In this document: positions 54,205 through 63,353 of the stretch, piece by piece
Position numbering within the stretch: position 1 is the stretch's first letter
Layout of the letters: each line of letters opens with the position of its first letter
Assembly (NCBI RefSeq): GCF_020089865.1
Contig: NZ_JAIRBM010000021.1
Location: forward strand, 1-64,000
Direction: 5' to 3'
Source of the DNA: Microvirga puerhi
Lineage (GTDB): Bacteria; Pseudomonadota; Alphaproteobacteria; Rhizobiales; Beijerinckiaceae
Length of the DNA: 64,000 nucleotides
The notes under the pieces: generated by a model
Databases searched by the model: none
What the model was told of the DNA's origin: nothing
What the model saw: only the letters and a program-made list of their open reading frames with translations
Translations under genes and position numbers: made by a program

Positions 54205-55839
54205 ATGTCGATCCTCGGCCGAAATGCTGCCTATAACCGCTCGCATCGCGTCGCTACACGCGCGAGTACCATAGCCCTTATACTTGGTGCATCTACCCTT
54301 GCGACTTCCGCTGCGACCCCGCCCACCGCACTCGTCATGGCCTGGAATATTGACGCGATTAGTACATTCGACCCCGCCCAGATCGGCGAAGTCGTCACGA
54401 ATGAAATCATTCAGAACACATGCGACCCCCTCGTTGACTTCGACACAACCGACGAGACCAAGGTTGTGCCACGCCTTGCCAAGAGTTGGGACGTTTCCGA
54501 GGACGGAAAGCAAATCACTTTTCATCTTCAAAACGGAATGAAGTTTCCATCTGGCAACAAGGCCACAGCTGGTGACCTCGCATGGTCCTTGCAGCGCGTT
54601 GTGAAACTCGGCCTAGGAAATGCGGCAACGCTCACCGAATATGGGTTCACTAAGGACAATGTCGACCAGATGTTCACCGCACCGGACGATACGACACTGG
54701 TAATGAAGCTCGACAAGCCCTATCCAGTGTCGCTTGTTCTCCAAGCTATCGCCGCAAACCGTGTCTCCGTACTCATGGATCGTCAGACGATCATGAAGAA
54801 TGAGGTCAACGGCGATATGGGTAACAAATACCTCGCGACGCGCACTGAGTGCGTCGGTCCCTATCGTTTGGCCAAATGGAATGCCGGTGAGGCAGTCGTC
54901 CTACAGGCCAATGAGGATTATTGGGGCAAGAAGCCGGCTCTGAAGCAAGTTCTCGTCCGTCACGTTGCTGAAGCTGGAACCCAACGCCTGCTGCTAGAAA
55001 AGGGCGATATCGATGTCGCGCGTGACCTTACACCTGAGGATCTGAACGACCTTGAAAAGAACGCCGGCGTTAGCGTCGACAAGGTTCTCAAACCACAGTT
55101 GCTTTATTGGAACCTCAATAATGCGGATCCAATCTTCTCAAAGGAGAAGGTCCGGCTCGCACTGCGCTATCTGATCGACTACGATGGTCTAGCCAAAACG
55201 GTCATGGCCAATATCGGCGTGCCGCGTGCCAGCTTCGCACAGATCGGCGCGGTGGGAGCTCTGGACGAAAAGGAAGGCCAACCTTTCAAGGTCGATCTCG
55301 CAAAGGCCAAGCAGCTACTCGCTGAGGCGGGTTATGCAGACGGTTTCGAGGCAACTTTGTTCATCGGAACACATTCATATGCGTCTCCCATAGCGCAAAG
55401 CGTTCAGGAGAATGCCGCAAAGGTTGGTGTGAAGCTGAAGATCGAGCGCATGTCAAATGCGCAACTTTTTAGCCGCGTTCGTGGGCGTGAGTACCAGACG
55501 ACGATCCAAGGTTGGCAGACCGGCGTGCCAGATGCTCACGGCAACGCCTCGAGACAAATCTACAACCCGGACAATCGGATCGAAGCAAAGCAAACCATGT
55601 ATCCAAGCTGGCGATCCGCATATTTCTCGGAAGACGTAAACAAAAAGGTTGACGAAGCACTTTTCGAGAAGGATCCAGCGAAACGCGTGCAACTCTATCA
55701 TGCTCTTCAACGTGACATGATGGAGAAGGGACCTCAGGCCTTCATGTTCCAGATGTACAATGTGGCAGGCGTGCGCAAGTCCCTAAAGGCATGGACTTGG
55801 AACGGTTTCCGCACATACTACGATCTAGCGTCCAAGTAG
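54205..55839 (+). CDS. Opp/Dpp-type ABC substrate-binding protein 2
   Basis: 544 aa, solute-binding family 5. An N-terminal export signal (about 1-36, hydrophobic TIALILGASTLATSAA) is preceded by a basic segment. DAISTFDPAQIGEVVTNEII starts the mature domain, and FHLQNGMKFPSGNKATAGDL is the family signature near 110-130. It starts 76 bp after the AbgB-like gene. The ligand is probably a short peptide or amidated amino acid, given three hydrolase genes in front of it. It is unlike the first binding protein (23795-25414) in detail. Confidence 0.9.
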   Translation: MSILGRNAAYNRSHRVATRASTIALILGASTLATSAATPPTALVMAWNIDAISTFDPAQIGEVVTNEIIQNTCDPLVDFDTTDETKVVPRLAKSWDVSEDGKQITFHLQNGMKFPSGNKATAGDLAWSLQRVVKLGLGNAATLTEYGFTKDNVDQMFTAPDDTTLVMKLDKPYPVSLVLQAIAANRVSVLMDRQTIMKNEVNGDMGNKYLATRTECVGPYRLAKWNAGEAVVLQANEDYWGKKPALKQVLVRHVAEAGTQRLLLEKGDIDVARDLTPEDLNDLEKNAGVSVDKVLKPQLLYWNLNNADPIFSKEKVRLALRYLIDYDGLAKTVMANIGVPRASFAQIGAVGALDEKEGQPFKVDLAKAKQLLAEAGYADGFEATLFIGTHSYASPIAQSVQENAAKVGVKLKIERMSNAQLFSRVRGREYQTTIQGWQTGVPDAHGNASRQIYNPDNRIEAKQTMYPSWRSAYFSEDVNKKVDEALFEKDPAKRVQLYHALQRDMMEKGPQAFMFQMYNVAGVRKSLKAWTWNGFRTYYDLASK

Positions 55840-55849
55840 GATCGAGCGA

Positions 55850-56920
55850 ATGGCTGGCACTGCCGTCGCCTCCACCCGTCTCCCTGTGCAGAAAAGGCAG
55901 AGTGGCCGGAAGCGCTTGGTGCGCACCGTCGGCCGGACAATGCTGTCGGCCGCTGCGACGCTACTCGGCCTCGTCACGCTAACCTTCTTCATCGGGCGTC
56001 TTCTACCGCTCGATCCTGTGATCGCGATCCTGGGGGACAACGTCTCCCAGGACGCCTACAATACGATGTATCGCAAGCTGGGCCTCGATCAGCCACTCAT
56101 CGTCCAATACGGTCTTTACCTCAAGAACGCGTTCAGTTTCGACTTCGGTGATGCGCTGACATCCGGTCGGCCGGTTCTAGAGGATATCGGACGCGTATTT
56201 CCCGCTACCATCGAACTCGCAACGGTTGCGGTTATCATCGGGACCGGGCTCGGTATTCCGATGGGCGTGTTGTCGGCGATGTACCGCAACTCCCTGATCG
56301 ATCATGTGGTCCGCATGATCGGATTGATCGGGTACTCAACTCCCACTTTCTGGCTCGGGCTCATGGGCCTTACAGTATTCTATGCGAGTCTCGGCTGGGT
56401 CGCTGGGCCAGGGCGAATCGACTTCGTCCACGAATTCAGCATCGAACCAGGAACAGGCTTTCTCTTGATCGATACGACTCTGCAGGGTCAATGGGATGCA
56501 TTCTGGAACGTCATCAGCCACATCGTCCTACCAGCGTCCATTCTGTCATTCGGAGCGCTGGCCTATATCAGCCGCATGACGCGCAGCTTTATGATTGAAC
56601 AGTTGGGCCAAGAGTACGTCATCACGGCGCGCGTCAAGGGGATGTCCTGGGCACGCACAGTATGGGTTCATGCCTTCCGCAACGTGGCCGTCCAGGTCGT
56701 GACTGTCGTTGCCCTTTCCTACGCCTTTCTTCTCGAAGGAGCTGTTCTGACCGAAACGGTTTTCGCTTGGCCTGGATTTGGCAGGTACCTCACCAATGCC
56801 CTTCTGGCCGGCGATATGAATGCGGTCGTTGGGTGCACGCTGCTGATCGGGGCGATCTTCGTCACGATTAACCTCCTATCCGACGTGCTCTACCGAATTT
56901 TCGATCCTCGAACCCGATAG
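55850..56920 (+). CDS. Opp/Dpp-type ABC permease (B-type) 2
   Basis: 356 aa. Six helices of the DppB/GsiC type come after a 35-residue basic cytoplasmic extension. MYRKLGLDQPLIVQYGLYLK lies near 65, the EAA loop ARVKGMSWARTVWVHAFRN near 263, and the C-terminus ends VLYRIFDPRTR. It is longer than the first B-type permease, mainly from the N-terminal extension and a loop at about 175-215. Confidence 0.9.
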   Translation: MAGTAVASTRLPVQKRQSGRKRLVRTVGRTMLSAAATLLGLVTLTFFIGRLLPLDPVIAILGDNVSQDAYNTMYRKLGLDQPLIVQYGLYLKNAFSFDFGDALTSGRPVLEDIGRVFPATIELATVAVIIGTGLGIPMGVLSAMYRNSLIDHVVRMIGLIGYSTPTFWLGLMGLTVFYASLGWVAGPGRIDFVHEFSIEPGTGFLLIDTTLQGQWDAFWNVISHIVLPASILSFGALAYISRMTRSFMIEQLGQEYVITARVKGMSWARTVWVHAFRNVAVQVVTVVALSYAFLLEGAVLTETVFAWPGFGRYLTNALLAGDMNAVVGCTLLIGAIFVTINLLSDVLYRIFDPRTR

Positions 56921-56929
56921 GGAGCCATT

Positions 56930-57856
56930 ATGAGTGATCCACTCACAGCTGCGCCCCAAGCTGGTGCCTTGGCAACGTGGCTCGCGGCACCGGTTCCTGC
57001 CTCCCGCGCCCAAGCGCAGGCGCAACAATTTTGGCGAGCAGCCTGGCGTCTGCGCTACAACATCTCGGCCCTGTTCGGTCTGGGCATTATCCTTCTCCTT
57101 CTGCTGGTCGCGTTCTTCGCGCCTTTGATCGCCACCCACGACATCTATGCCCAGGATCTTGCCTCGCGCCTCCAGCGTCCGTCGTTTAGCCACTATTTCG
57201 GAACCGACGAACTTGGTCGCGATATCTTCAGCCGTGTTATCTTTGGATCACGTATCACGCTTTATATCGCGCTTTTGACGGCCGCGATCGCGGCCCCTCT
57301 CGGTCTGGTCGTTGGAACCGCCGCAGGCTATCTTGGCGGTTGGATTGACATTGTTCTCATGCGCATTGTCGATGTTTTCCTGGCTTTTCCAAGTCTTATC
57401 TTGGCACTCGCCTTTGTGGCAGCGCTCGGGCCAGGTATTGAGAACTCCGTCATCGCAATCTCACTGGCTTCGTGGCCGCCCATCGCTAGACTTGCTCGCG
57501 CTGAAACCCTCACCATCCGCACGTCCGATTATGTTGCGGCTGCGCGACTCCAAGGAGCGTCATCGTGGCAGATCATCTGGTCGGACATCGTGCCGATGTG
57601 TATCCCGTCAGTGATCGTCCGCATAACGCTCAACATGGCCGCAATCATTCTGACAGCTGCGGGTCTCGGCTTTCTGGGATTGGGAGCCCAACCGCCAAGT
57701 CCGGAATGGGGCGCCATGCTTTCAACGGGACGTGAATTCATGTTGACGAACTGGTGGATCGCAGCGGTTCCGGGTTGCTCGATTCTTGTGGCGAGCCTTG
57801 CTTTCAACCTGTTCGGTGATGGTCTACGCGACATCCTGGATCCGCGCCATGGATAA
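56930..57856 (+). CDS. Opp/Dpp-type ABC permease (C-type) 2
   Basis: 308 aa, DppC-like. FGTDELGRDIFSRVIFGSR lies near 90, six helices are predicted, and the EAA loop ARLQGASSWQIIWSDIVPM is near 205. FNLFGDGLRDILDPRHG is the usual C-terminus. AGGGAG precedes the ATG. The ATPase gene begins 8 bp before its stop. Confidence 0.9.
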   Translation: MSDPLTAAPQAGALATWLAAPVPASRAQAQAQQFWRAAWRLRYNISALFGLGIILLLLLVAFFAPLIATHDIYAQDLASRLQRPSFSHYFGTDELGRDIFSRVIFGSRITLYIALLTAAIAAPLGLVVGTAAGYLGGWIDIVLMRIVDVFLAFPSLILALAFVAALGPGIENSVIAISLASWPPIARLARAETLTIRTSDYVAAARLQGASSWQIIWSDIVPMCIPSVIVRITLNMAAIILTAAGLGFLGLGAQPPSPEWGAMLSTGREFMLTNWWIAAVPGCSILVASLAFNLFGDGLRDILDPRHG

Positions 57857-58715
57857 GCCGCTGATTGATATTCGGGATCTCTGGATCCGATTTCCCGGCG
57901 TTCATCGAAGCATCGATGCGGTGCGAGGTATCTCGCTTACCATTGGGCGAGAGAAGGTCGGGATTGTCGGCGAATCTGGATCCGGCAAGTCTCTGACTGG
58001 CCGTGCCATTCTGAAGCTCGCGCCGAATTCCGCCCGTATTACCGCGCGTCGGATGGACTTCGACGGCATCGATCTTCTGGCCGCGCCGGAGCGGAAGATG
58101 AGGGCCATTCGAGGGAATCGGATTTCGATGATCCTGCAGGATCCGAAGTTCTCGCTTAACCCGCTGATGAGGATCGGGAATCAGATCATGGAGGCCTACC
58201 GGCTCCATCACCGCGTCAGCATTGCCGAGGCAAAGCGACGTGCGTTGGCGATGCTGGAGGCCGTGCACATCCGTGATCCCGAGCGCGTCTTCATGCAGCT
58301 TCCCCACGAAGTATCGGGCGGCATGGGGCAGCGCATTATGATCGCCATGATGCTGATCCCAGAACCCGACCTGATCATCGCCGACGAGCCGACCTCAGCG
58401 CTGGATGTTACCGTGCGTCGCCAGGTGCTTTCAATCCTGGACGAGCTCGTCACGCGGCGTGGAACCGGGCTTATGTTCATCAGTCACGATCTTAACCTTG
58501 TCGCAGATTTTTGCGACCGCGTGCTCGTCATGTATGCAGGTCGGATCATGGAAGACATGCCTGCTCGCGAACTCCACAATGCGCAGCATCCCTATACGCG
58601 AGCACTTCTCAACAGCCTCCCACGGCTTGACCATCCTGTCGAGGAACTCAGAGTTCCCTCCCGCGACCCGGCATGGCTGCACGAGAAAGTGATCGAACGG
58701 AGAGAAAACGTTTAA
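57849..58715 (+). CDS. Opp/Dpp-type ABC transporter ATP-binding protein (D-type) 2
   Basis: 288 aa. Walker A is GESGSGKS near 38, the signature SGGMGQRIMIAMMLI near 155, and Walker B LIIADEPTSALDVT near 178. The ATG at 57849 overlaps the permease gene and was chosen because MDKPLIDIRDLWIRF begins the family's first strand; the longer frame from 57786 is inside the permease gene. The C-terminal oligopeptide domain is short, ending after HPVEELRVPSRDPAW. Confidence 0.88.
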   Translation: MDKPLIDIRDLWIRFPGVHRSIDAVRGISLTIGREKVGIVGESGSGKSLTGRAILKLAPNSARITARRMDFDGIDLLAAPERKMRAIRGNRISMILQDPKFSLNPLMRIGNQIMEAYRLHHRVSIAEAKRRALAMLEAVHIRDPERVFMQLPHEVSGGMGQRIMIAMMLIPEPDLIIADEPTSALDVTVRRQVLSILDELVTRRGTGLMFISHDLNLVADFCDRVLVMYAGRIMEDMPARELHNAQHPYTRALLNSLPRLDHPVEELRVPSRDPAWLHEKVIERRENV

Positions 58716-59509
58716 TGGTCACGACGGATAATATCATCGAAACCAGAGGTCTCTCCGTAACGTTCGGCGAGAGCACCGATACAAATCGTGTGGTCGACGA
58801 TGTGTCATTTCACATCAGGCATGGCGAGGCCTACGGCCTGATCGGGGAATCCGGCTGCGGAAAATCGACCATTCTGCGAGCTATCGTCGGCCTCAATCCC
58901 GATTATGATGGGGAAATTTTTTTCCAAAGCCAGACCGTTCCACACCGGCGCGACAAGTCCTTTTTTCGCAGGATGCAGATGGTGTTTCAGGACCCCTATG
59001 CATCGCTCCACCCGCGGAAGATCGTTCATCAGGTCCTCGCTGAGCCACTGAGAATTCATGGTCTCGACCGACACGAGGAGCGTATTTCGGACGTTCTTGA
59101 GGCCGTCGGCCTTGGTCGGGATTTTCGCTTCCGGTACCCACATGAACTTTCGGGCGGTCAGCGGCAACGTGTTGCAATTGCACGTGCACTCATCATAGAG
59201 CCACAAGTTCTGTTGCTCGACGAGCCGACCTCCGCACTCGATGTCTCTGTTCAAGCTGAGATCCTCAATCTTCTGAAGAAGCTCCGACGTGAAAGGGGCC
59301 TCACCTACCTCCTGGTGACGCATGACCTCGCGGTCGTCGCACATATCTGCGAGCGCATCGGCATGATGCATTGCGGCAAGATTATTGAGGAATTATCCGC
59401 AGACGAGGTTCGTGGAATGCGAGCCGTGAAAGACTATACGCGTGACTTTCTTGCAGCGAGTGTCGGGTCGCGTGCAGGCCGCATCGATCAAGAGATGCTC
59501 CCATCATGA
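58715..59509 (+). CDS. Opp/Dpp-type ABC transporter ATP-binding protein (F-type) 2
   Basis: 264 aa. Walker A is GESGCGKSTILRA near 48, the signature [16 protein letters not shown] near 145, and Walker B LLLDEPTSALDVSVQ near 170. The ATG shares its first base with the preceding stop (TAATG). The Cys-rich C-terminal domain of OppF is missing, unlike in the first F-type subunit. It completes the second importer. Confidence 0.88.
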   Translation: MVTTDNIIETRGLSVTFGESTDTNRVVDDVSFHIRHGEAYGLIGESGCGKSTILRAIVGLNPDYDGEIFFQSQTVPHRRDKSFFRRMQMVFQDPYASLHPRKIVHQVLAEPLRIHGLDRHEERISDVLEAVGLGRDFRFRYPHELSGGQRQRVAIARALIIEPQVLLLDEPTSALDVSVQAEILNLLKKLRRERGLTYLLVTHDLAVVAHICERIGMMHCGKIIEELSADEVRGMRAVKDYTRDFLAASVGSRAGRIDQEMLPS

Positions 59510-60558
59510 TTGAGCACAAGATCGAGGCTGAAGCCGTCGACTGTTGGCCCGAACCGAAATGGAGCAATTACCAAGACGCCTGCGTGCAACGCCATAGCGA
59601 CTTCGAGACGGTCTATGAACTCGCCGAGATTCAAGCCACTGATGCTTTGATGATCATCCAGCACGGTCAAGTGGTGGCCGCTTATGGCGATCTGACGCGC
59701 AAGTTTCTATGCCACTCGATCCGCAAGAGCTTTCTCAGTGCACTCATTGGGCTGGAGGTCGAGCGCGGCACGATTGATCCGTCCCTGACCCTCGACGCCC
59801 TAGGAATTGATGATCGCGAGGGACTGAGTATTCGGGAGAAGTCAGCGACCATTTATGATCTTTTGACCGCCCGATCTGGAATCTATCATCCGGCCGGCTA
59901 CGAAACGCCTTGGATGCGCTCAATCAAGGAGCCCCGGCACTCCCATGCACCGGGGACCTTCTGGTGCTATAACAACTGGGATTTCAACGCACTTGGAACG
60001 ATCTACACGAATCTCAGTGGTCTGAGCGTCCACGCTGGGTTCGAGAAGTGCGTCGCACGTCCCATTGCCATGGACGACTTTCGGTTCGATGCCGAGATGC
60101 AGGACGGCTGGCTCGCTGAGGATCCTTGCTCGATTCATCCTGCCTATGCGTTTCGAATGTCGACGCGGGATCTGGCCCGGTTCGGGCTTCTCTTCCTTCG
60201 ACAGGGCCGCTGGGCAGATCGACAGGTAATCCCTCATTTGTGGACTCGTATGAGCGTTTTACCGCACTCCGAAGCTGGAGATCGCGGTGGTTATGGCTTC
60301 ATGTGGTGGGTCGCACGTCAGGGCGTCGCATTTCCGGGTACGATCCTGCCGGAGGGAAGCTTCAGTGCCATTGGAGCAGGTGGGCATTACTGCCTCGTCG
60401 TTCCCAACCTGGATCTTGTTGTCGTACATCGTGTGGACACGGATATACCCCTTCGCCAGGTAGATCGCTTCCAGTTTGGGACGCTTGTCGAGCGCATTCT
60501 GAGGGCCTGCCGCAATGCGCCTCAGCTCAAGTTTGAGAATCAGCCATGTCGAGCGTGA
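59506..60558 (+). CDS. Class-C beta-lactamase-fold serine hydrolase (S12)
   Basis: 350 aa. The active-site S-x-x-K motif is S71-I-R-K74 in CHSIRKSF, and the Y-x-N motif is Y155-N-N157 in WCYNNWDF. The C-terminal triad region is near GAGGHYCLV. It has no signal peptide and resembles the 6-aminohexanoate-dimer hydrolase (NylB)/EstB branch rather than secreted beta-lactamases. The likely activity is amide or ester hydrolysis of a small cytoplasmic substrate. The ATG overlaps the ATPase stop (ATGA), tying it to the importer. Confidence 0.85.
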   Translation: MIEHKIEAEAVDCWPEPKWSNYQDACVQRHSDFETVYELAEIQATDALMIIQHGQVVAAYGDLTRKFLCHSIRKSFLSALIGLEVERGTIDPSLTLDALGIDDREGLSIREKSATIYDLLTARSGIYHPAGYETPWMRSIKEPRHSHAPGTFWCYNNWDFNALGTIYTNLSGLSVHAGFEKCVARPIAMDDFRFDAEMQDGWLAEDPCSIHPAYAFRMSTRDLARFGLLFLRQGRWADRQVIPHLWTRMSVLPHSEAGDRGGYGFMWWVARQGVAFPGTILPEGSFSAIGAGGHYCLVVPNLDLVVVHRVDTDIPLRQVDRFQFGTLVERILRACRNAPQLKFENQPCRA

Positions 60559-61946
60559 TCGAGGAAATCGCACACTGGATTGCGAAGCGCGACGATTTTA
60601 GTGATCTCGCGAGAACGCGAGCAAAGCAGGCGGTGAGCGATACCTTCGCGTGTATGGTCGCTGGTTGTGACGACTTCAGTACAAAGGCTGTGCGGTCTGC
60701 TTTTGCCTTGAGCATAGGCACAGGCGGCGAGGCAAGCGTTACTGCTGGCGGGCGGTCGACGGCGGCGGTTGCTGCGCTTGTGGGTGCGACGGCCGCCCAT
60801 GCACTCGACTTCGACGACAATTTCAAGCCTGGCATGAGCCACGCATCCGCGGTTCTTGTCCCAGCGCTGCTTGCAGTGGCTGAAGCTACCGGGACAGACG
60901 GCCATCGCCTCATCGATTCCTATCTCGTCGGGTTGCAGGTACAGGCCTTCGTTGGCGCGGGAGTTGGCCCCTCCCATTATACGGCCGGTTGGCATGGAAC
61001 TTCCACTATTGGATGTATCGGTACGGCGGCAGGCGTGGCCTGGTTAATGGGCCTGGACACAGAGGGTATCTCTCGAGCGTTGAGCATAGCAGTCAGCATG
61101 GCTGCTGGAGTCAAAGGGCAGTTCGGAACTCCGATCAAGCCTCTTCACGCCGGATTGGCCGCCCGGAACGCTGTGGAAGCGGCAAGTCTTGCTTTGTCGG
61201 GAATGACCGGTCGGCTCGACATACTGGAGAGGCAGCAAGGTTTTCTCGAGCTGTTCGGCGGCGCGGATCCGAAGGGGTGGGACCTTGATCAGATCTCTAT
61301 CACCACCGACCATGTCATCGAGACAATCGGTGTCATACCGAAGCGCCATCCCTGCTGTGGCTCCACACATCTTGTCGTCGACATGATCCTCGATCTGAAA
61401 ACGGAAGTCGGTTTCGAGCCAGATGACGTGATGGCTGTCGAGACTCTGGTCGGAATCGCCAATCAGCGGAATCTTGCCTACCCAGAGCCTGTTGATGAAA
61501 TGGAGGCGCGCTTCTCCATGCAATACTGCGTCGCGAGGGCCATTGCCAAAGGGCGGCTGGAATTGTCTGATTTCACTCCTGAGGCCGTGTCCGCTCATGG
61601 ACGTGATAGTCTTCTTCAGCGCGTGACTATGCGGTCATATTCGGCCGAGGCCGAAAAGTTAGCGGGCGACAGTCTTCCGCATCGGCTTACACTCAAATTG
61701 CGAGACTGTCGAACATTCGATGCCGAGCGCAGCTATGCCAAAGGCGCGATCTCAGAACAATTTACAGACGAAGATCGCGTCGCGAAGTTCCTTGACTGCT
61801 GCCGTGAGCTCGGGACATCCTATGCCGCCGATCTGTTCGAGCGATTGGAATCCCTTGAGCGCGAGAGTGATGTTCGGTTCCTTGGGCGTGCCATTCAAGA
61901 GGCGCCCGAGGTGCATACGCCTCGTTCTACTGCGGCTTTGGGATGA
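60546..61946 (+). CDS. MmgE/PrpD-family protein
   Basis: 466 aa, 2-methylcitrate dehydratase/iminodisuccinate-epimerase-like fold. Family motifs include TAAHALDFDDNFKPGMSHAS near 80-100 (with the DFDD pair), GWHGTSTIGCIGTAAGVAWL near 145-165, and PIKPLHAGLAARNAVEAASL near 198. Known members dehydrate methylcitrate, decarboxylate cis-aconitate or epimerise iminodisuccinate, so the reaction here is open. Overlap with the S12 gene (13 bp) shows co-translation. The 3' end overlaps the convergent LysR gene by 52 bp. Confidence 0.85.
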   Translation: MSSVIEEIAHWIAKRDDFSDLARTRAKQAVSDTFACMVAGCDDFSTKAVRSAFALSIGTGGEASVTAGGRSTAAVAALVGATAAHALDFDDNFKPGMSHASAVLVPALLAVAEATGTDGHRLIDSYLVGLQVQAFVGAGVGPSHYTAGWHGTSTIGCIGTAAGVAWLMGLDTEGISRALSIAVSMAAGVKGQFGTPIKPLHAGLAARNAVEAASLALSGMTGRLDILERQQGFLELFGGADPKGWDLDQISITTDHVIETIGVIPKRHPCCGSTHLVVDMILDLKTEVGFEPDDVMAVETLVGIANQRNLAYPEPVDEMEARFSMQYCVARAIAKGRLELSDFTPEAVSAHGRDSLLQRVTMRSYSAEAEKLAGDSLPHRLTLKLRDCRTFDAERSYAKGAISEQFTDEDRVAKFLDCCRELGTSYAADLFERLESLERESDVRFLGRAIQEAPEVHTPRSTAALG

Positions 61947-62845
61947 TGCTTTTGGCTGTCGAGGGCCCTTTGCCAGAACTGGTCGGCCTGCCGCCGCAGC
62001 TTATGAGCACGATAAACGCGAATCTCGACGAGGAGATCAAGGCTGGGATCACCAGCGCGCAAGAGGTCGCCGGATGCGAGTTCGGCTCTGACGAGACTCT
62101 CGGGAATCCAGGCGACACCTCGGCCCGAGAGGGCCATGGCTTTAAGAGCCATCGACAACCCGTTCTCATAGACGGTCATCAATGGGATCGGTCTCTTTGC
62201 GAACATGTCAGCGAGCAAATGCGCGAAGAAGGAGCAGTTTCCATAGCTCAGATAGTGCGCTGGCCGATGGCCTTTGCCGACCGCATGAAGTGGCGCCCCC
62301 AAGGCATTCGGTGCGGTTACAGGAACAACTTGTTCGGTACCGACCGCGATGTAAGAGAAGCGACTTAACTCATTGATGAGGGACACGGACTCGTGTGCGT
62401 ACGTCAGGAGGAAATCGCAGCCGCCGTTCATCAAGGTGGATATGTTGCCGAGAAAGGAAGGGTAAGGATCGCTGAACCGAGTCAGGATCGGATCACCTGC
62501 ACTTTCGAGCGATGCAATCCAGCCGGGAAAGAAAGTGAGCGAGAGAGTGTTAAGGGTCGCGAAGGTCAGGACATCTGCCGTTTGGGAGCGCATTTCACGA
62601 ATATCGCGTCGCATCCCTTGAAGGAGAGCCACTGCCTCCTGGATTCGAGGAAGAACCTCGTCTCCTTCCGGTGTCAGACGCACCGGATAGGTCGTCCTGT
62701 CGACGAGAGCTACACCAAGCCAAGTCTCAAGCTGCTTAATCCGGCGACTGAGTGCCGACTGAGTGATGTTCCGTTCACTGGCAGATCTGGAAAAATTGGA
62801 CGAGCGCGCCAGGCTGAGAAAATCCTCGAGCCATTTCAATTCCAT
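61895..62845 (-). CDS. LysR-family transcriptional regulator
   Basis: 316 aa. The N-terminal winged helix-turn-helix includes FLSLARSSNFSRSASERNIT and SALSRRIKQLETWLGVALVD; the C-terminal effector domain (about 90-300) is of the periplasmic-binding-protein type. ATG 62845 is preferred because GGGAGA lies nine bases upstream; the in-frame ATG at 62854 is too close to it. The gene is convergent to the peptide-cluster operon and overlaps its last gene, so it is a candidate regulator of that operon, although LysR genes are more often divergent. Confidence 0.88.
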   Translation of the reverse strand: MELKWLEDFLSLARSSNFSRSASERNITQSALSRRIKQLETWLGVALVDRTTYPVRLTPEGDEVLPRIQEAVALLQGMRRDIREMRSQTADVLTFATLNTLSLTFFPGWIASLESAGDPILTRFSDPYPSFLGNISTLMNGGCDFLLTYAHESVSLINELSRFSYIAVGTEQVVPVTAPNALGAPLHAVGKGHRPAHYLSYGNCSFFAHLLADMFAKRPIPLMTVYENGLSMALKAMALSGRGVAWIPESLVRAELASGDLLRAGDPSLDLLVEIRVYRAHKLRRQADQFWQRALDSQKHHPKAAVERGVCTSGAS

Positions 62846-63353
62846 GCGTTGCATTCTCCCGTCATGTCGGCGCCAAACCGCCGGTCTGATGCCATTCGCG
62901 ACCCCGACGGACGAGGAGCATGCCAGAGTCCCTTTATGCCCGCAAATTAGCCTCCTTTATTGCAATGTCATTTCAAATAAGGCCAGGGATGTTCGGGCCC
63001 GTGACTGAATATATATCCCCGCTCTTTCCAGCAATAAACCAGTACAAATTGACCTGATTGGGTGGAATTGGAACGGGTGTTTGAGAGAATTTACTTGGAG
63101 CCAACGTCACGCCCATACCAGAGAAGAAGTTCAGTCCGGTTCGGCAGAAGCAGTATAGGGTTGAAACCGATGCGCTGCTTCTCCTCCACGTGCTGGCGTT
63201 TCCAGGTCCAGATTGCCCTTGCAAGTTGACCGCGATCAGGCAGGACGCCCCCAGCGACACACAATCTTCATAGAAAGTTAGATCGAGCGTCATGAAGGGC
63301 GCCTAAGCCATCGCCATCCAAGCCTAAGACATGGTGCCCGGAGGCAGGCAAAC
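62846..63353. other. Intergenic, no gene recognised
   Basis: About 500 bp between the divergent LysR and metallophosphoesterase genes. A minus-strand frame at 62973-63293 (106 codons) lacks a ribosome binding site and any family match; I do not call it. An imperfect inverted repeat TTATTTG/CAATAA near 62956-62980 might be a LysR site. GGAGG at 63340 serves the downstream gene. Confidence 0.4.

Noticed and set aside
62973-63293. Minus-strand frame of 106 codons
   Set aside because: No ribosome binding site, no recognisable domain, and it occupies the promoter region of two divergent genes.
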